Shown here: positions 1-10,400 of the stretch, piece by piece
Layout: each line of letters opens with the position of its first letter
Position numbering within the stretch: position 1 is the first letter of the stretch
Assembly (NCBI GenBank): GCA_948474755.1
Contig: CAOLHI010001835.1
Span: forward strand, 124,001 to 188,000
Reading direction: 5' to 3'
DNA: 64,000 bases
Origin: Ctenosaura bakeri
Lineage: Eukaryota; Chordata; Lepidosauria; Squamata; Iguanidae
Program-made: the position numbers and the translations under genes
Notes under the pieces: generated by a model
What the model saw: only the letters and a program-made list of their open reading frames with translations
Databases searched by the model: none
Told to the model about the DNA's origin: nothing

Positions 1-110
1 CCTCTGAAGATGCCAGCCACAGATGCAGGTGAAACGTCAGGAGAAAATACAACCAGAACACAGTCTCAAAGCCCGAAAAACCCACAAGAATCAAAGCAAA
101 GATAAAGTCC
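1..110. repeat. Dispersed repeat fragment (GCCAGCCACAGATGCAGG type)
   Basis: This segment matches, in opposite orientation, the sequence at 15803-15912. Both contain the GAAACGTCAGGAGAAAATA-like core and the 'AGCCCGAAAAACCCACAA' end. I know this as a frequent sauropsid interspersed repeat but cannot name its family securely. It is cut by the left window edge. Confidence 0.6.
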
Positions 111-349
111 TGATAAACTAGCACTCCCATCATTCGTCACCACTGGCCAAGCTGAAAGGAATACTGACATGAACTGCAAGGGCTGTTGGGGATGGTATTT
201 CAAAATATTGAGAGGGACACTGGTTCCCTAGCCTTCCCTTAAAGAGCTCCCAGTAACTGGGATTATTGGGAAGCAGCACTATTGCTGTTAATGGCGTTTG
301 CAATTACTGCATTTAGAAACAGAACCTACCAACAGTGAGAGAGCCTTAC

Positions 350-476
350 CAAGAGAGGCCACCATCCCACGGGTCTCCTCCATGACCTGCGCGTGCAGGG
401 ATCTCTGGTCGGGATCCAGAAGAGCCCACTCCTCCGGGGAGAAATGGACGGCCACGTCCTCAATGGTGATGGGGCC
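350..476 (-). CDS. KRAB-A box exon of gene B (partial SCAN-KRAB zinc-finger gene)
   Basis: This 127-bp exon on the minus strand has an AG acceptor after a pyrimidine tract (CTCCTCCAG) and a GTAAGG donor. It encodes 42 codons plus one base, beginning [17 protein letters not shown]. That is the KRAB A box, with the DV and EEW signatures present. KRAB boxes usually recruit the TRIM28 corepressor for DNA-bound zinc-finger proteins in the nucleus. The MLE triplet important for that contact reads MEE here. Phase 0 in and phase 1 out match the equivalent exon of gene A at 41439-41565. The next exon should be a phase-1 finger exon, which lies left of the window, so this gene is incomplete here. Confidence 0.85.
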
Positions 477-711
477 CTGGAGGAGAACGAAAACAACTCC
501 TGCTCACATTTCCCACAAAGGCCATCAAGGAACAAAATCCAAGAGGCCTTTAGTACTGAAACACTCCTTGAGAGGTTCATTAGCGGAGGCACCGTGCATT
601 TGAATACCAGCTGCTGGGGCAACGGAGAGGGAGAGGGTTTCCATGCCTGCCTTGTAGGCTTCCTAAAGGCTTCTAGTTGGACACTGTGGGAACCAGGATG
701 ATGGACTAGCG
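477..711. other. Intron of gene B, unassigned
   Basis: Intronic sequence between the KRAB-A exon and the SPIN-like element. It resembles the sequence beyond the gene A KRAB exon (41566-41800), for example a 'GGCACC(G/A)TGC' stretch, so it was duplicated together with the exon. I see no other feature. Confidence 0.5.
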
Positions 712-1167
712 CAGTGGTTCTCAACCTTCCTAATGCCGCGACCCTTTAATACAGTTCCTCGTGTTGTGGTGACCCCCAACCATAAAATTATTTATTTATT
801 ACTTACAATGCCTCCCCCCGGCAAAGGCCACCTCGCTGAACAGGAATGGGGGGGGCGGGCAGGGAGGGAACGAGGAGCTGTGCGTCTCCCCCAGGAAAAA
901 ACTCTGAGAACCCCCCCCCGGGGCTCTGCTTCTGCTTCACTCTCATTTCCGCTGGGGGGGGCAGTGTGGGAAAAGTTTCCAGAGTGTCAACCCTGGCTGG
1001 GGTGGGGGGAGAAATCCCAGCGCCTTTGTCTTTTGCGCCAGGTGCAGCTCGCCCCCCTGGAAAAGTGCCGCCTTGGAAATACGTATTTTCCGATGGTCTT
1101 AGGTGACCCCTGTGAAAGGGTCATTCGACCCCCAAAGGGGTCACGACCCACAGGTTGAAAACCGCTG
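712..1167. mobile_element. SPIN-like non-autonomous hAT transposon
   Basis: The left end reads CAGTGGTTCTCAACCTTCC and the right end is the inverted form, ending in TTGAAAACCGCTG. The subterminal sequence (GACCCTTTAATACAGTTCC, and GACCCCCAAAGGGGTCACG near the other end) matches what I know of the SPIN/URR1 hAT family. The 8-bp flanks are GACTAGCG and GACTAGAT, sharing the first six bases, as expected for a hAT target duplication. The element is 456 bp with a GC-rich interior and no transposase. It lies in the KRAB-side intron of gene B. Confidence 0.8.
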
Positions 1168-1703
1168 GACTAGATGGTCCTTCATTCTGATCCAGCAGTT
1201 CATTTTGCCAGATGAAAACAGGAGGAGAGGGATTTGTTTGGGGCCAAGGACGCATTGATTGAGTCCTCCTGCTTGGCAAGGGGTTGGAATCGATGGCCCT
1301 CGTGGTCGCTTTCTACCATTCTGAGAAGGAAGGATGGGAAGAGTTCTCCATTCCTCTCTTTCCTATATTCAAGAAAAAAATTCAGAAAAAAAAGAGAGCA
1401 ATTCTAACTCAAGACTGGATTGATTGAATGCAAAGAAATTCCAACCTAACCTTTTAAAAGTTCCACGCTCAAAACCCCTGGGCCAGAATGAATAAACCTC
1501 TCGGTTTGGGTTTCTCCCATATTCATATTTTCAGAAGACTCCTCTTCCTTCCATTAATAATATGAAGAAATTCTTTGTCATTTTTTCATTATACAAAGAA
1601 AAGCCAAACAAAATTCTCATCTGGAGCTACCACGGAGGTGAGCCTGGAACTGGGGACGCCCTGTCTGCTCCCGTCCTCTTGTTCCAGGAGTCCTTCTCCT
1701 TAC
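1168..1703. other. Intron of gene B with a small CR1-like tail
   Basis: Mostly unassigned intronic sequence. Positions about 1240-1320 resemble a decayed CR1 3' end ('GGGGTTGGAATCGATGGCCC'). The stretch near 1440-1560 is paralogous to about 42000-42090 near gene A, so it belongs to the duplicated gene unit. Confidence 0.4.
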
Positions 1704-1774
1704 CTCAACTGGTTCCACTCCATCACAAAGAGGAAGTGGGGACTCAGCACCTCTTGGTGGCATCCTTCCAGCCC
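1704..1774 (-). CDS. Linker exon 3 of gene B
   Basis: A 71-bp exon follows a CTCTCCCACAG acceptor and ends at a GTAAGG donor. With one base carried from the previous exon it encodes G-AGRMPPRGAESPLPLCDGV-EPVE and ends in phase 0, which fits directly to the KRAB-A exon. It aligns over its full length with the gene A exon at 43024-43094 ([24 protein letters not shown]). The exon has no named domain. Equal length and phase in the two genes support it as real coding sequence. Confidence 0.8.
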
Positions 1775-2326
1775 CTGTGGGAGAGACCAAGTGGGAAGCT
1801 GATCATGTAGCCTTGCTCAGAGGTTACAACTACAATCCTCAAACCCCATTATTGTTTTTTCCACACAGACACTGAGGCCATTTCGGCATGGTGTTGTTTT
1901 CCCACAATGGGAGTGTGTTGGCAAAAGTCCATGAGTCGCGCTTTCGCACAATGTCGTGGCGATCTCGCCGCCAACACATCCTCCTCTGTCACAATCACGA
2001 GACATTCCATTAATGGAAAAAATCAGTTAATGTCCCGGGACTATGCAACACTCCTGTTGCTGGCAGCTGTGTGGAATGGGTGGAAGCGCAATCTAGGTAC
2101 TTCCTTCCCCAGTGCAGCACGGGAAATAGCCTAGTTGCAAAAGAAAGGAAGGCACGTGTCAGTTGCATTCCCTTCTGCAAAGAGCTAGCCAGGTGTGGAG
2201 GGGAGCGTTCATGTTGTGCTCCCATCACCAAATACTGGTTCAAATAAAAACATTGTCACTTGCCACTGGAAAGAGAGCTGCATACTGGTGGAGAGTTATG
2301 TAGGCTGGGAGGAGCCACTGAGAAGT
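1775..2326. other. Intron of gene B, unassigned
   Basis: Intronic sequence. The first about 100 bp are paralogous to 43095-43200 in gene A. The stretch 1880-2120 contains a CpG-bearing segment (GGCGATCTCGCCGCC) that I cannot assign to a repeat family. Confidence 0.35.
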
Positions 2327-2328
2327 CC

Positions 2329-2375
<47 letters not shown>

Positions 2376-2405
2376 CCTACCTACCTACCTACCTAATCTA
2401 TCTAT
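2327..2405. repeat. (CTAT)n/(CTAC)n microsatellite
   Basis: About 12 CTAT units run into five CTAC units and then further CTAT-like bases. It directly precedes a MITE. Confidence 0.95.
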
Positions 2406-2408
2406 CGT

Positions 2409-3066
2409 GCACCATTTCCACACTAGACTGTTATAGCACTATTCTTCCACTTTCTTTTTTTTTTGTTAATAATTTTATTCAAATTTCAACAGATAAAACA
2501 AACAATAATTTCTGCAATGTTTACATGTAATGTTTTTCCTTCTTCCTTTCCTTTCTGGATTACAATTATTGATATTCCCTCTATTTATTATATCACGTAT
2601 CGCAATAAAATGTTAATAATCTATGTTTGTTAGCTCCTCCTATATATCTCTACTACATGATATTTCATTAACTGTTAACGGTATAATAATTGTTATCATG
2701 AAAAATGTATCACCCCAACCCAAATCTGTAACAATCTTCCACTCTTTGTTAATATCCTCATCTGATTTCCCTTTCAATCTTTGTGTAAGTATGTCCGCAT
2801 TTCTGTTTTCCATAAAAGTTGTCCACCACTGTTCAGTTGTGGGTGTAGTTTCATTTTTCCAAAGTCGTGCATATTCAATACAGGCCGTTGTCACCATGTA
2901 CAATATAATTCTCCAATATCTCTTAGCTGGCATTCCATCTAGTGTATGTGTCATGTTTTCCACTTTCAACATCCTATGGAATCCTGGGGTTTGCAGTTTC
3001 GGGAGGAGCCAGCCGGATGTTGAAAGTGGAAGGATAGCACTATAACACTCTAGTGAGGAAATGGCC
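2409..3066. mobile_element. Foldback MITE split by an L1 insertion
   Basis: The MITE has the terminal sequence (G)GCCATTTCCACACTA and inner blocks TTCCACTTTCAACATCC and GAATCCTGGGGTTTGCAG. This family recurs more than 15 times in the window. The element is opened at 2454 by a retroposon (2455-2957), and the 10-bp duplication TTCCACTTTC is present on both sides (2445-2454 and 2958-2967). Confidence 0.85.
2455..2957 (-). mobile_element. 5'-truncated L1 LINE, ORF2 C-terminus and 3' tail
   Basis: Read on the minus strand, the insert encodes a decayed L1 ORF2 C-terminal stretch (AKRYWRIILYMVTTACIEYA, then QWWTTFMENRNADILTQRLK). A 3' untranslated part and an A-rich tail follow, seen as a T-run at 2455. 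The target duplication TTCCACTTTC flanks it exactly, as expected of target-primed reverse transcription. Confidence 0.8.
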
Positions 3067-3793
3067 ACAATTATATGCACCCTTTCTCTTAGAGTGGGAC
3101 CCACTCTCTCCTGTGTCTGCACTAAATGTACCTTTGAATGTGGTGAGGCTGAGAAAAAGTGGTCTTCTGAGGATCCAAAAACTCAAGCAGGATTTTCAGA
3201 CCATCTGGACCTATGGCACAGAGTAAAGGTTCTCAAACTGGGGTCCAGGGACCCCTGGGGATCCATGAAGCCCTGTTGCTGGACACCAGCAGTAGCAACA
3301 ACAACAGAGACAGGTTGTGGGTGCTGAAATGGTTTGAGCATGTGCACACATATATTCCCGCTGCCACATTCCTGATGAAAGGGATGCAGAGACAGGTATG
3401 CGTGTGGACCCAAACTATGACTCCAGAGAACAGGGTTTGAATCCCCTTTCAGCCATGGAAGCCCACTGGGTGACCTCAGGCAAGTCACATTCTCCCAGCT
3501 TCAGGGGAAGGCAAAGGCAAACCCTCTCTGAACAAATCTTGGCAAATAATCCCTGTAATAGGCTCACTTTAAGGTTGCCATAAGTCAGAAATGACTTGAA
3601 CGCATACATCAACAAAGTGCCGCTGATAAGAGGAGGTTCTTCCTAGCCATCACATCTCTCCCCTTGGAAAAGTGACTTATGGTGACCCTAAGATGAAACT
3701 ATCATGAGGGTTTTCTTGGCAAGATTTTTTGCTTTTGCCCAAAAGAATGTGACTTGCCCAAGATCACCCAGTGTCTGAGCAGGGATTTGAATC

Positions 3794-4273
3794 TGTTGGA
3801 AAATTATAGCACTCTTTCTTCTCCTCCTCTTGTTCTGGGACTAGTGGAGCATAGCTAGTCTAGGGTTAACTGTTGCTCTGTGCCTATGGTATGTGACCCA
3901 CGATACATTCTGATGTCAGGTACGGCTCATACTTAGAAGGCAGCAACTCTCCCTATAGCAATCATGCTATACTAGCCTCTTCATCAAGAAGACGGTAAGT
4001 TTAAAATGAAGATATTATTTTTCAAATCCTTTTGTTGGATAGTTAGGATCTAGTTTCTCTAATTGATATGTAATTATAAAGTTTATTAGTGAATTTTTTA
4101 AAATTTGGAACCTTGTCTTGTTTTTAATTTCAAGTCAGCCTTCGGTTCAGGGAAGACACACAGGAATTGGGACATGCTTTTTCTGCAACTCTGCTAAAAG
4201 AAGGCTAATTCCTCACAGCTTTAGCTTTCATAGAGTTCCCCAAGTGTTCTCTGGGAAACTCTAACACCCAACA
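3794..4273 (+). mobile_element. Solo LTR, family A (TGTTGG...CCAACA)
   Basis: The 480-bp LTR runs from TGTTGGAAAATTATAG to CTAACACCCAACA, with a perfect 5-bp target duplication GAATC on both sides. Relatives lie at 25380, 28153, 40731 and 42227. No internal retroviral genes are present. Confidence 0.85.
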
Positions 4274-4281
4274 GAATCCTA

Positions 4282-4455
4282 GGCCATTTCCACATGACAC
4301 TCTTATAGTCCAATGATTCCACTTTCAACCTCCTATGGAACCCTGGGTTTTGCAGTTTCGGGGAGGCCGGCCCCTCCTGAAACTGCAAACCCCAGGATTC
4401 CATAAGAGGTTGAAAGTAGAATCATCATGCTATAAGAGTGTCGTGTGGAAATGTT
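4282..4455. mobile_element. Foldback MITE
   Basis: Near-palindromic copy of the GGCCATTTCC family, nested in the composite hAT-like element. Its right terminus has decayed (GGAAATGTTT). Confidence 0.8.
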
Positions 4456-4869
4456 TGTACTCTCCAGAAGCCTTTAATTAATAAATAAGTAATTGAAAAT
4501 CTAAATATCTAAGTCTTGAGTTAATACTTGGTGGACCATGGCAATAAATTATATTTCAGGAGGTCCTCAATAAAGAAAAGGTTAAGAACCACTGGCATAG
4601 ATGTCTTTGTTGGTCATAACCAGCACTTTGAATTCTGCCCAGAAATGATCTGTTCCACATCGATTGAGACGTGCAACCCTTGTGCTGAATGGCAACATTT
4701 TGCAGTTGGGCATCTCCCTGACCCTGCATAAGCACCTCCAGTTCCACAATCTTGAACTGAATATGGATGTGTCGCATCAGGCTACATAAAAAAATTTTAA
4801 AAATTAAAAATTAAAAAAAAAAGTCCAGCTGCTCCCAGAAAAGAACCTACGTACGTGTAAAAAATCAAA

Positions 4870-5065
4870 GGCCATTTCCTGACTATACTTGTTATAGTGC
4901 TATTATTCTACTTTCAACCTGCAGTGGAATTCTGGGGTTTGTAGTTTACTGAGGCCAAAGAGCCCTCTGGCTGAGAATTCTAAAGGCCCCTCCCTAAACT
5001 GCAAAGCCCAGGATTCCACAGGAGGTTGAACAATAACACTATAAAAGTGTAGTGTGGAAACAGCC
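4870..5065. mobile_element. Foldback MITE, long variant
   Basis: Terminal GGCCATTTCC and GGAAACAGCC enclose the usual inverted blocks, plus the extra interior 'GAGGCCAAAGAGCCCTCTGG' of the longer subfamily. Confidence 0.8.
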
Positions 5066-5099
5066 AAAGACAACTACGCCAGATTGGGTTTGTTCTTAC

Positions 5100-5172
5100 C
5101 CTGACTGGTGCCTGATGGAGATTCCTCTGACGCATGGAGATCAGACCAAACTTCCACACAGAGATTTCTGCC
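5100..5172 (-). CDS. Linker exon 2 of gene B
   Basis: A 73-bp exon with acceptor CTCTTTCAG and donor GTAAGAAC. It encodes GRNLCVEVWSDLHASEESPS then GTSQ plus one base, entering in phase 0 and leaving in phase 1. It aligns with the first part of the gene A exon at 45869-45995 ([23 protein letters not shown]). The gene A version continues 54 bases further to a different donor, so the two genes differ in linker length. The phase still fits the next exon at 1704-1774. Confidence 0.8.
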
Positions 5173-5579
5173 CTGAAAGAGCAGGGAGAATGTGGAGAAA
5201 AATTATAAAATAATTTTTAATTTTTAAATTATACATCCATGCACAAATATTTGAAAAAGATTGACAATTGAAGCATGTTTAATGCCTCTGAGTGGGAGTG
5301 GGTGACTTCTGAGTCTGGGTAGAAACGAATTCTACCCTTGAACCGATAGGGGAGGGGAACCACACACTGCCACCGAAAAATCACCATACTGCCACATCTG
5401 GTTGTGCAGCAGTGGCAGTAAGAACATCTGGACCTTCCTTTGAAAACAGGATCTAGTTTTAAAGAATATTTCTGCTAAGAGGTTTCTGAGAGTGAGATTT
5501 CTCTTCTTAAGTGGGTCCAGGCTTCTCATAACATTCACTTTCAAAGCTACTTCTGGGTGTACCACATTTCCCCATCTTC
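5173..5579. other. Intron of gene B, unassigned
   Basis: Paralogous to about 46000-46400 near gene A (for example AACATCTGGACCTTCC versus AACATCTGTACTTTCC). No repeat or extra exon is recognised. Confidence 0.45.
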
Positions 5580-6960
5580 AAGAAGGGGAAAAAAGAGGAC
5601 CGAAATAATTATCGCACGGTTAGCCTGGCATCAATACCAGGAATGATCTTAGAGCAGATCATTAAACAGTCAGTTTGTAATTACTTAGAAAGCAATGCCG
5701 TAATCACTAAAAGTCAACATAGATTTCTCAGAAATAAATCATGCCAGACTAATCTTATCTCTTTTTACGATAGGGTTTAAAACTTAAAAGATGAAGGGAA
5801 TGCTGTAGACGTAGCATATCTTGATCTCAGTAAGGCCTTTGACAAAGTTCCCCATGACATTCTTGCAAAGAAGCTAGTAAAATGCAGACTGGACAGGACT
5901 ACTGTTAGGTGGATTTGTAACTGGTTGACCAACCGAACCGAAAGGGTGCTCACCAATGGCTGCTTTTCATCCCGGAGAGAAGTGATTAGTGGGGTGCCAT
6001 AGGGTTCTGTCCTGGGCCCAATGCTTTTCAACATCTTCATCAGTGACTTGGATGAAAGAGTGGAGGGCATGCTGATCAAATTTTCAGATGATACCAAACT
6101 GGGAGGGGTTGCTAACACACCAGAGGATAGGATCAAATTTCAATACGACCTTGATAGATTGGAGAGCTGGGCCAAAGCTAACAAAATGAATTTCAACAGA
6201 GAGAAACGTAGGGTCCTGCACTTGGGCAGAAAAAATAAAAGTCACAAGTATAGGATGGGGGACGTGTGGCTGGATAGCAGTACGTGTGAAAAGGATGTAG
6301 GAGTCTTGGTAGATCACAAGCTGAACATGAGTCAGCAGTGTGATGTGGCAGCCAAGAAAGCCAATGTGGTTCTTGGTTGCATCAATAGGAGTATGGTGTC
6401 TAGACTGAGGGAGGTAATAGTACCACTCTATTCTGCATTGGTTAGACCTCATTTGGAATACTGTGTCCAGTTCTGGGCACCTCAATTCAAACAAGATATT
6501 GATAAGCTGGAATGTGTCCAGAGGAGGGCAACCAAAATGGTGAAGGGTCTGGAAGCCATGAGGTCCTATGAGGATAGACTTAGGGAGCTGGGAATGTTTA
6601 GTCTGCAGAGGAGAAGGTTAAGAGGGGACATGATAACCACATTTAAATATTTGAAGGGATGTTACGTCAAGGAGGGAGCAGCTTGTTTTCTGCTGCTCCA
6701 GAGACCAGGACAGGGAGCAATGGATTCAAGCTGCAGGAAGGGAGGTTCCACCTGAACCTCAGGAAGAACTTCCTGACAGTCAGAGCTGTCTGGCAGTGGA
6801 ATATGCTGCCTCAGTGGAGTGTGGTGGAGTCTTCTTCTTTGGACGTTTTTAAGCAGAGGCTGGATGGCCATCTGTTGGGAATGCTTTGATGTGGTTTCCT
6901 GCATGGAAGGGGGTTGGACTGGATGGCCTCTGGGGTATCTTCCAACTCTATGATTCTATG
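5580..6960 (+). mobile_element. CR1 LINE fragment with reverse transcriptase
   Basis: Encodes CR1 reverse transcriptase and 3' region. Motif A is YLDLSKAFDKVPHD. The catalytic block reads FSDDTKLGG where FADD is usual. The thumb and C-terminal part contain [14 protein letters not shown] and RRATKMV. It ends with the TCTATGATTCTATGAT tail typical of CR1. Two in-frame stops (after the YDRV and ISGVP stretches) and a frameshift near 6690 make it dead. It is 5'-truncated and lies in the SCAN-side intron of gene B. Confidence 0.9.
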
Positions 6961-7159
6961 ATTTCAACAGAACAACAACAGAGCTGGCAATGGCTATGGC
7001 GGGGGGGGTGAATAGTAGGGGTAGAGGAGGTAGAAAAAAGGGGCAGAGGGGCCATGTTCTGCTTATCCCCCACATTGTGCTCCATCTTGTGAGAAATGCC
7101 AAATATACGTTCAATCCATCCGTCTCAGCTTGAGAGACACCAAAAGGAAATGCTCTCAC

Positions 7160-7570
7160 CTGTTCTTCCTCTTTCTTGCCTTCAGCCTGACTCAGGAGGA
7201 AGCCTTCTGCCAGGGCCACCGCCTGGGAACAGCTCTCTGCCCCACATTCCCTGATCCAGCTCCCCATCTCTGGGGGGAGGATGCTCAGGAACTGCTCCAG
7301 GATCAACAGGTCCAGAATCTGATGTTTGGACTGTTCCTTTGGCTTCAGCCACTGGTGGCAGAGATCATGGAGGTGACTGCAAACAGCTCGGGGCCCCTGA
7401 CCCTCTTGGTAGGAGAACTGCCTGAAGCGCTGACACTCTGTTTCTGAGCTGCCTGTGACCTCACTCAGGAACTTCTGCACGGTTCTTCCCCCGAATTCCC
7501 CATGGCTCTCATCACTGATGCCATTGAGGCCTCTGCCAACTTTCATTTCAAATGAATTGGGTTCATTCAT
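7160..7570 (-). CDS. SCAN domain exon of gene B
   Basis: From the ATG at 7570 to the GTGAG donor the exon has 137 codons and ends in phase 0. Residues about 41-127 are a SCAN box: [16 protein letters not shown], then [20 protein letters not shown], then [20 protein letters not shown] boxes form homo- and heterodimers between zinc-finger proteins in the nucleus. The ATG at 7570 aligns with Met25 of gene A. The longer gene A start has no ATG equivalent here, although the frame stays open upstream. The exon looks intact; I cannot judge whether the gene functions because its finger exon is outside the window. Confidence 0.85.
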
Positions 7571-7860
7571 CTTTGAACCGGTGTCCAACAAAGCAATGAA
7601 TGGGATCCAAGTTATTCCTCCACACTCTTCTCTCTCACAGCAAAGATTCTGCAAAACCAAGGCATTAGGAATCACTGTACTATATAACCAAGTAGAAACA
7701 TAGACGATTCTGGCAAACAACCAAATCTCCTCCACGAAGGAACAGCAGCTGAATGAGTTGAATCAGGCAAGAGAGTTGGGGAGGATTTTTCACCCGAGAG
7801 CCACAAAGCAAGACCTCACTTAGTTTCTCCCCCTCTCCCAGCCACACCATAACTCTCTAT

Positions 7861-8850
7861 CCATTCTGCTTTGGTTAGACCACACTTGGAATACTATGTC
7901 CAGTTCTGAGCACCACCATTCAAAAAGGATATTGACAAGTGACCAAAATGGTAGAAGGTGGGGAAACCAGGCCCTGTGAGGAGAGGCTTAGGGAGCTGGG
8001 TCTGTTTAACTTGATGAAAAGAAGGCTAAGAGGTGACATGACAGTCATGTTTAAATATTTGAAGCCATGTCATGTTGAAGATGGAGCAAGCTTGTTTTCT
8101 GCTGCTCCAGAGACAGAGGCCCCTTCCACAAGGGGGTTAAAAAACGGTGTAGAGTGACCTCCGACAGAGGTCGTCTACACCGTAAAGTGGATTGGGGCGG
8201 ACTACTTTTGCGTAGTTCCACACCCCAATCCGTGCGAGGGTGACCGGAAGTGGCGGTGCCGCATGCTTTTTAAAAACCACTTTTCATTAGGTTTTTAAAA
8301 AGCACAGGGCGTGCAGTCGCGTGAAGCCCCATTGCAGTGCCCCGTGTAGATTTGCAGGCACACGCAAGGGCACGCCTGCAGACCTGCCAGGGGGCGGGCT
8401 TCCGGCTGGCGAGCTTCTCCGGTTGGTGGAGCGCCTCCGCCAGCCTCCAGCCACCATTTTGGGCGCCGCAGGATGCCGCGGGATGCCGACGAGTGTGGAG
8501 CAGCGAAAACGTGCTGCTCCACATGGTGACGGACTTACCCGGTTTCAGGTAAGCTCCGTTTTAGCGTGTTTTCACCCGTTTCTTCCTCTGTGTGTGGAAA
8601 GGGCCTAAGACACAGAGCAATGGATTCAAAAAACTATGAGAAAAGAGATTTCACCTAAACATCAGGAAGAACTTCCTGACATTAAGAGCTGTTCAACAGT
8701 AGAAAATGCTGCCTTGCAGTGTGGTACAGTCACCTCCTTTGGAGGTTTCTAAAGAGAGGCTGGATGGCATTTGCTGAGGGTGCTTTGAGTGGCATGGCAG
8801 GGGGTTGCACCCGATGGCCGTTGTGGTCTCTTCCAACTCTGTGATTCATT
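7861..8850 (+). mobile_element. CR1 3' fragment interrupted by a MITE
   Basis: Two collinear CR1 pieces (7861-8110 and 8607-8850) encode the degenerate end of the CR1 polyprotein ([20 protein letters not shown]) and its 3' end. They are separated by the CG-rich transposon at 8111-8607. The CR1 sequence resumes at CAGAGCAATGGATTCAA, so the interruption is an insertion rather than a rearrangement. Confidence 0.85.
8111..8607. mobile_element. About 490-bp CpG-rich non-autonomous DNA transposon (MITE family 2)
   Basis: The termini are AGGCCCCTTCCAC and GTGGAAAGGGCCT, an inverted repeat. The interior contains the complementary blocks GGTGTAGAGTGACCTCCG and AGGTCGTCTACACC. A second copy lies at 54009-54485. 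Both share the GGCGGGCTTCCGG and CCATTTTGGGC blocks. Confidence 0.75.
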
Positions 8851-9209
8851 CTCCAGCCCCACCTTTCCTCTCTTTTCTTTCCACTCAGCCTCATCCAAAG
8901 TCCCTGCCCACGCCATCCCCCATGATAGGGTACAAAAACATGTCTCCTATTTAGAGTGAAAAGCCAAAGGTCTGCGTAAGACATAGAAGCTTACCATCTA
9001 GTTCTGCCCATGCAGCCCCCTAACCTGAAACAAAGAAGATAAAAGTGTGGCTGAGAAGAAAGTAATGAAGACTAATGAAAAAGAAACCTATCACAATTGA
9101 ATAAACAAAGTGATGAGATCAGGAGTTTCAAACAAATAAAGGGTTCTGCAACATCAGGCAAACAGCTAAGAAAATTCCCTCTACTTGTAACACAAACCAC
9201 AGAAATGCC
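8851..9209. other. Unassigned stretch
   Basis: No exon or recognised repeat. It lies upstream of the gene B SCAN exon, within a probable long 5' intron. Confidence 0.3.
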
Positions 9210-9560
9210 TAATATACTTGGCCCTCCATATTCAGTAGGTGTAGGGACGCAGGATCCCTCAAATGTGGAAAAATATGCAAATATCAAAATGTGTGCATGT
9301 GTCTGAAGAAAGGGGGCAGAGGCATGGTGGGGAGAACAGACACCAGGGATCCAAACTATGTTAGGGAAAGGAGAAGGAGAGGGGTAAGTTGCCATGGTGG
9401 TCCTACACTTTGTCTCTCTCTCTCTCTCTTGCAGTCTCTTTCCATGGGGGGGGCTCGAGAGAGGGCTTTTGGGGGGCTAAGAAATTGGGCTATAGCTGGC
9501 CAGGTAGTGGCTGGTGGAGGAGGAGGAGGACTAGAGGTGAGTTTTTAAAGGACTGCATGG
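9210..9560 (-). mobile_element. Partial Tigger-like element
   Basis: Starts with TTGGCCCTCCATATTC. Read on the minus strand it contains the same interior (TGGCCAGC, GGTGCCTGTTCTCCCC-like) as the copies at 10863 and 40313. It is truncated. A TC microsatellite lies at 9413-9430. Confidence 0.55.
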
Positions 9561-9595
9561 CCTGATTGGAGCCACTGAAAGGATAACTGAACAGT

Positions 9596-9775
9596 GACCT
9601 GTTCCGCACTGGACTGCTGTAGCGCTATTATTCCACTTGCAACGTCCTATGGAATCCTAGGGCTTGCAGTTTCGGGAGGGGCCAGGCGGCCCCTCCCGAA
9701 ACTGCAAACCCTAGGATTCCATAGGACCTTGCAAGTGGAATAATAGCACTATAGCAATCTAGTGCGGAAATGGCC
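9596..9775. mobile_element. Foldback MITE, nearly perfect palindrome
   Basis: The arms, about 90 bp each, are joined at GGGGCCAGGCGGCCCC. Inner blocks GCAACGTCCTATGGAATCCT are mirrored. The 3-bp flanks AGT/AGT are consistent with a 3-bp target duplication. Confidence 0.85.
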
Positions 9776-10200
9776 AGTTTTAAATTTTTGGTGCTGCCTC
9801 TGCTTGGAGAATTCAATCAGCCAGCGAAAACTGTGAAGATGCTGCCACCTAGTGGAGAAAAGGACACATTTAGTTTACTTACGTATTAGCTGATTTTAAG
9901 ACAAAATGTGATATATTGATTTAAAATCTTATTCCTATAATTACTATAGTTTATTTATATTATAAGTTTCTACACTTCATATATCACTTATACAGATATG
10001 GGAGTAAATTCATTGGGTTTCATTTGTGACTTCAGAAAATCTTAGCAGTAATTATTTACCAGAACGTTATACATAAATTACCTACTACATAGAATTCTGA
10101 AATAAGCATTTTGGATTGCAATTGAACATTCCTCCACGTTCTCAGGAGACAGATTAGATTGTACTGCCCCTGCCAGAAGCCTCAAGGGTCCTAGACACTG
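9776..10200. other. Unassigned AT-rich stretch
   Basis: AT-rich unique-looking sequence between two MITEs. No exon was found. Confidence 0.3.
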
Positions 10201-10400
10201 GGCCTTTCCGCATTACATTGTTATAGTGCGATTATTCCACTTTCAACCTCCTGTGGAATTCTGGGGTTTGTAGTTTCCTGAGGCCAAAGAGCTCTCTGGC
10301 TGAGAATTCTAAAGGCCCCTCTCTAAAGTGCAGACCCCAGGCTTCCATAAGATGTTGAAAGTGGAATAATAGCACTATAACAGTGTAGTGCGGAAAGGCC
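10201..10400. mobile_element. Foldback MITE, long variant
   Basis: Termini GGCCTTTCCGCATTAC and GTAGTGCGGAAAGGCC, with the 'GAGGCCAAAGAGCTCTCTGG' interior. Confidence 0.85.

Larger units (their letters stand above)
3224..4594 (+). mobile_element. Composite hAT-like transposon carrying an inverted SINE pair, copy A
   Basis: The terminal inverted repeats are (CAGT)GGTTCTCAAACTGGGG and AAGGTTAAGAACCACTG. The 8-bp flanks GCACAGAG and GCATAGAT match at 6 of 8 positions. Inside are a plus-oriented SINE-like arm (about 3400-3580), a 103-bp spacer (3579-3681) and a minus-oriented arm (about 3682-3793). Copies at 13016-14023 and 24366-25115 have the same order. In this copy the spacer is inverted relative to the other two. 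A solo LTR (3794-4273) and a MITE (4282-4455) inserted later. No transposase is seen. Confidence 0.8.

Noticed and set aside
298..1158. Several plus-strand frames at the left edge
   Set aside because: Shadows of the KRAB exon and of the GC-rich SPIN-like element.
2195..2530. Open frame with repeated YLSI motif
   Set aside because: Produced by the (CTAT)n microsatellite.
6021..6755. Long plus-strand frame that could be taken for a host gene
   Set aside because: It is the CR1 reverse transcriptase and C-terminal region, with stops just upstream and a frameshift near its end.
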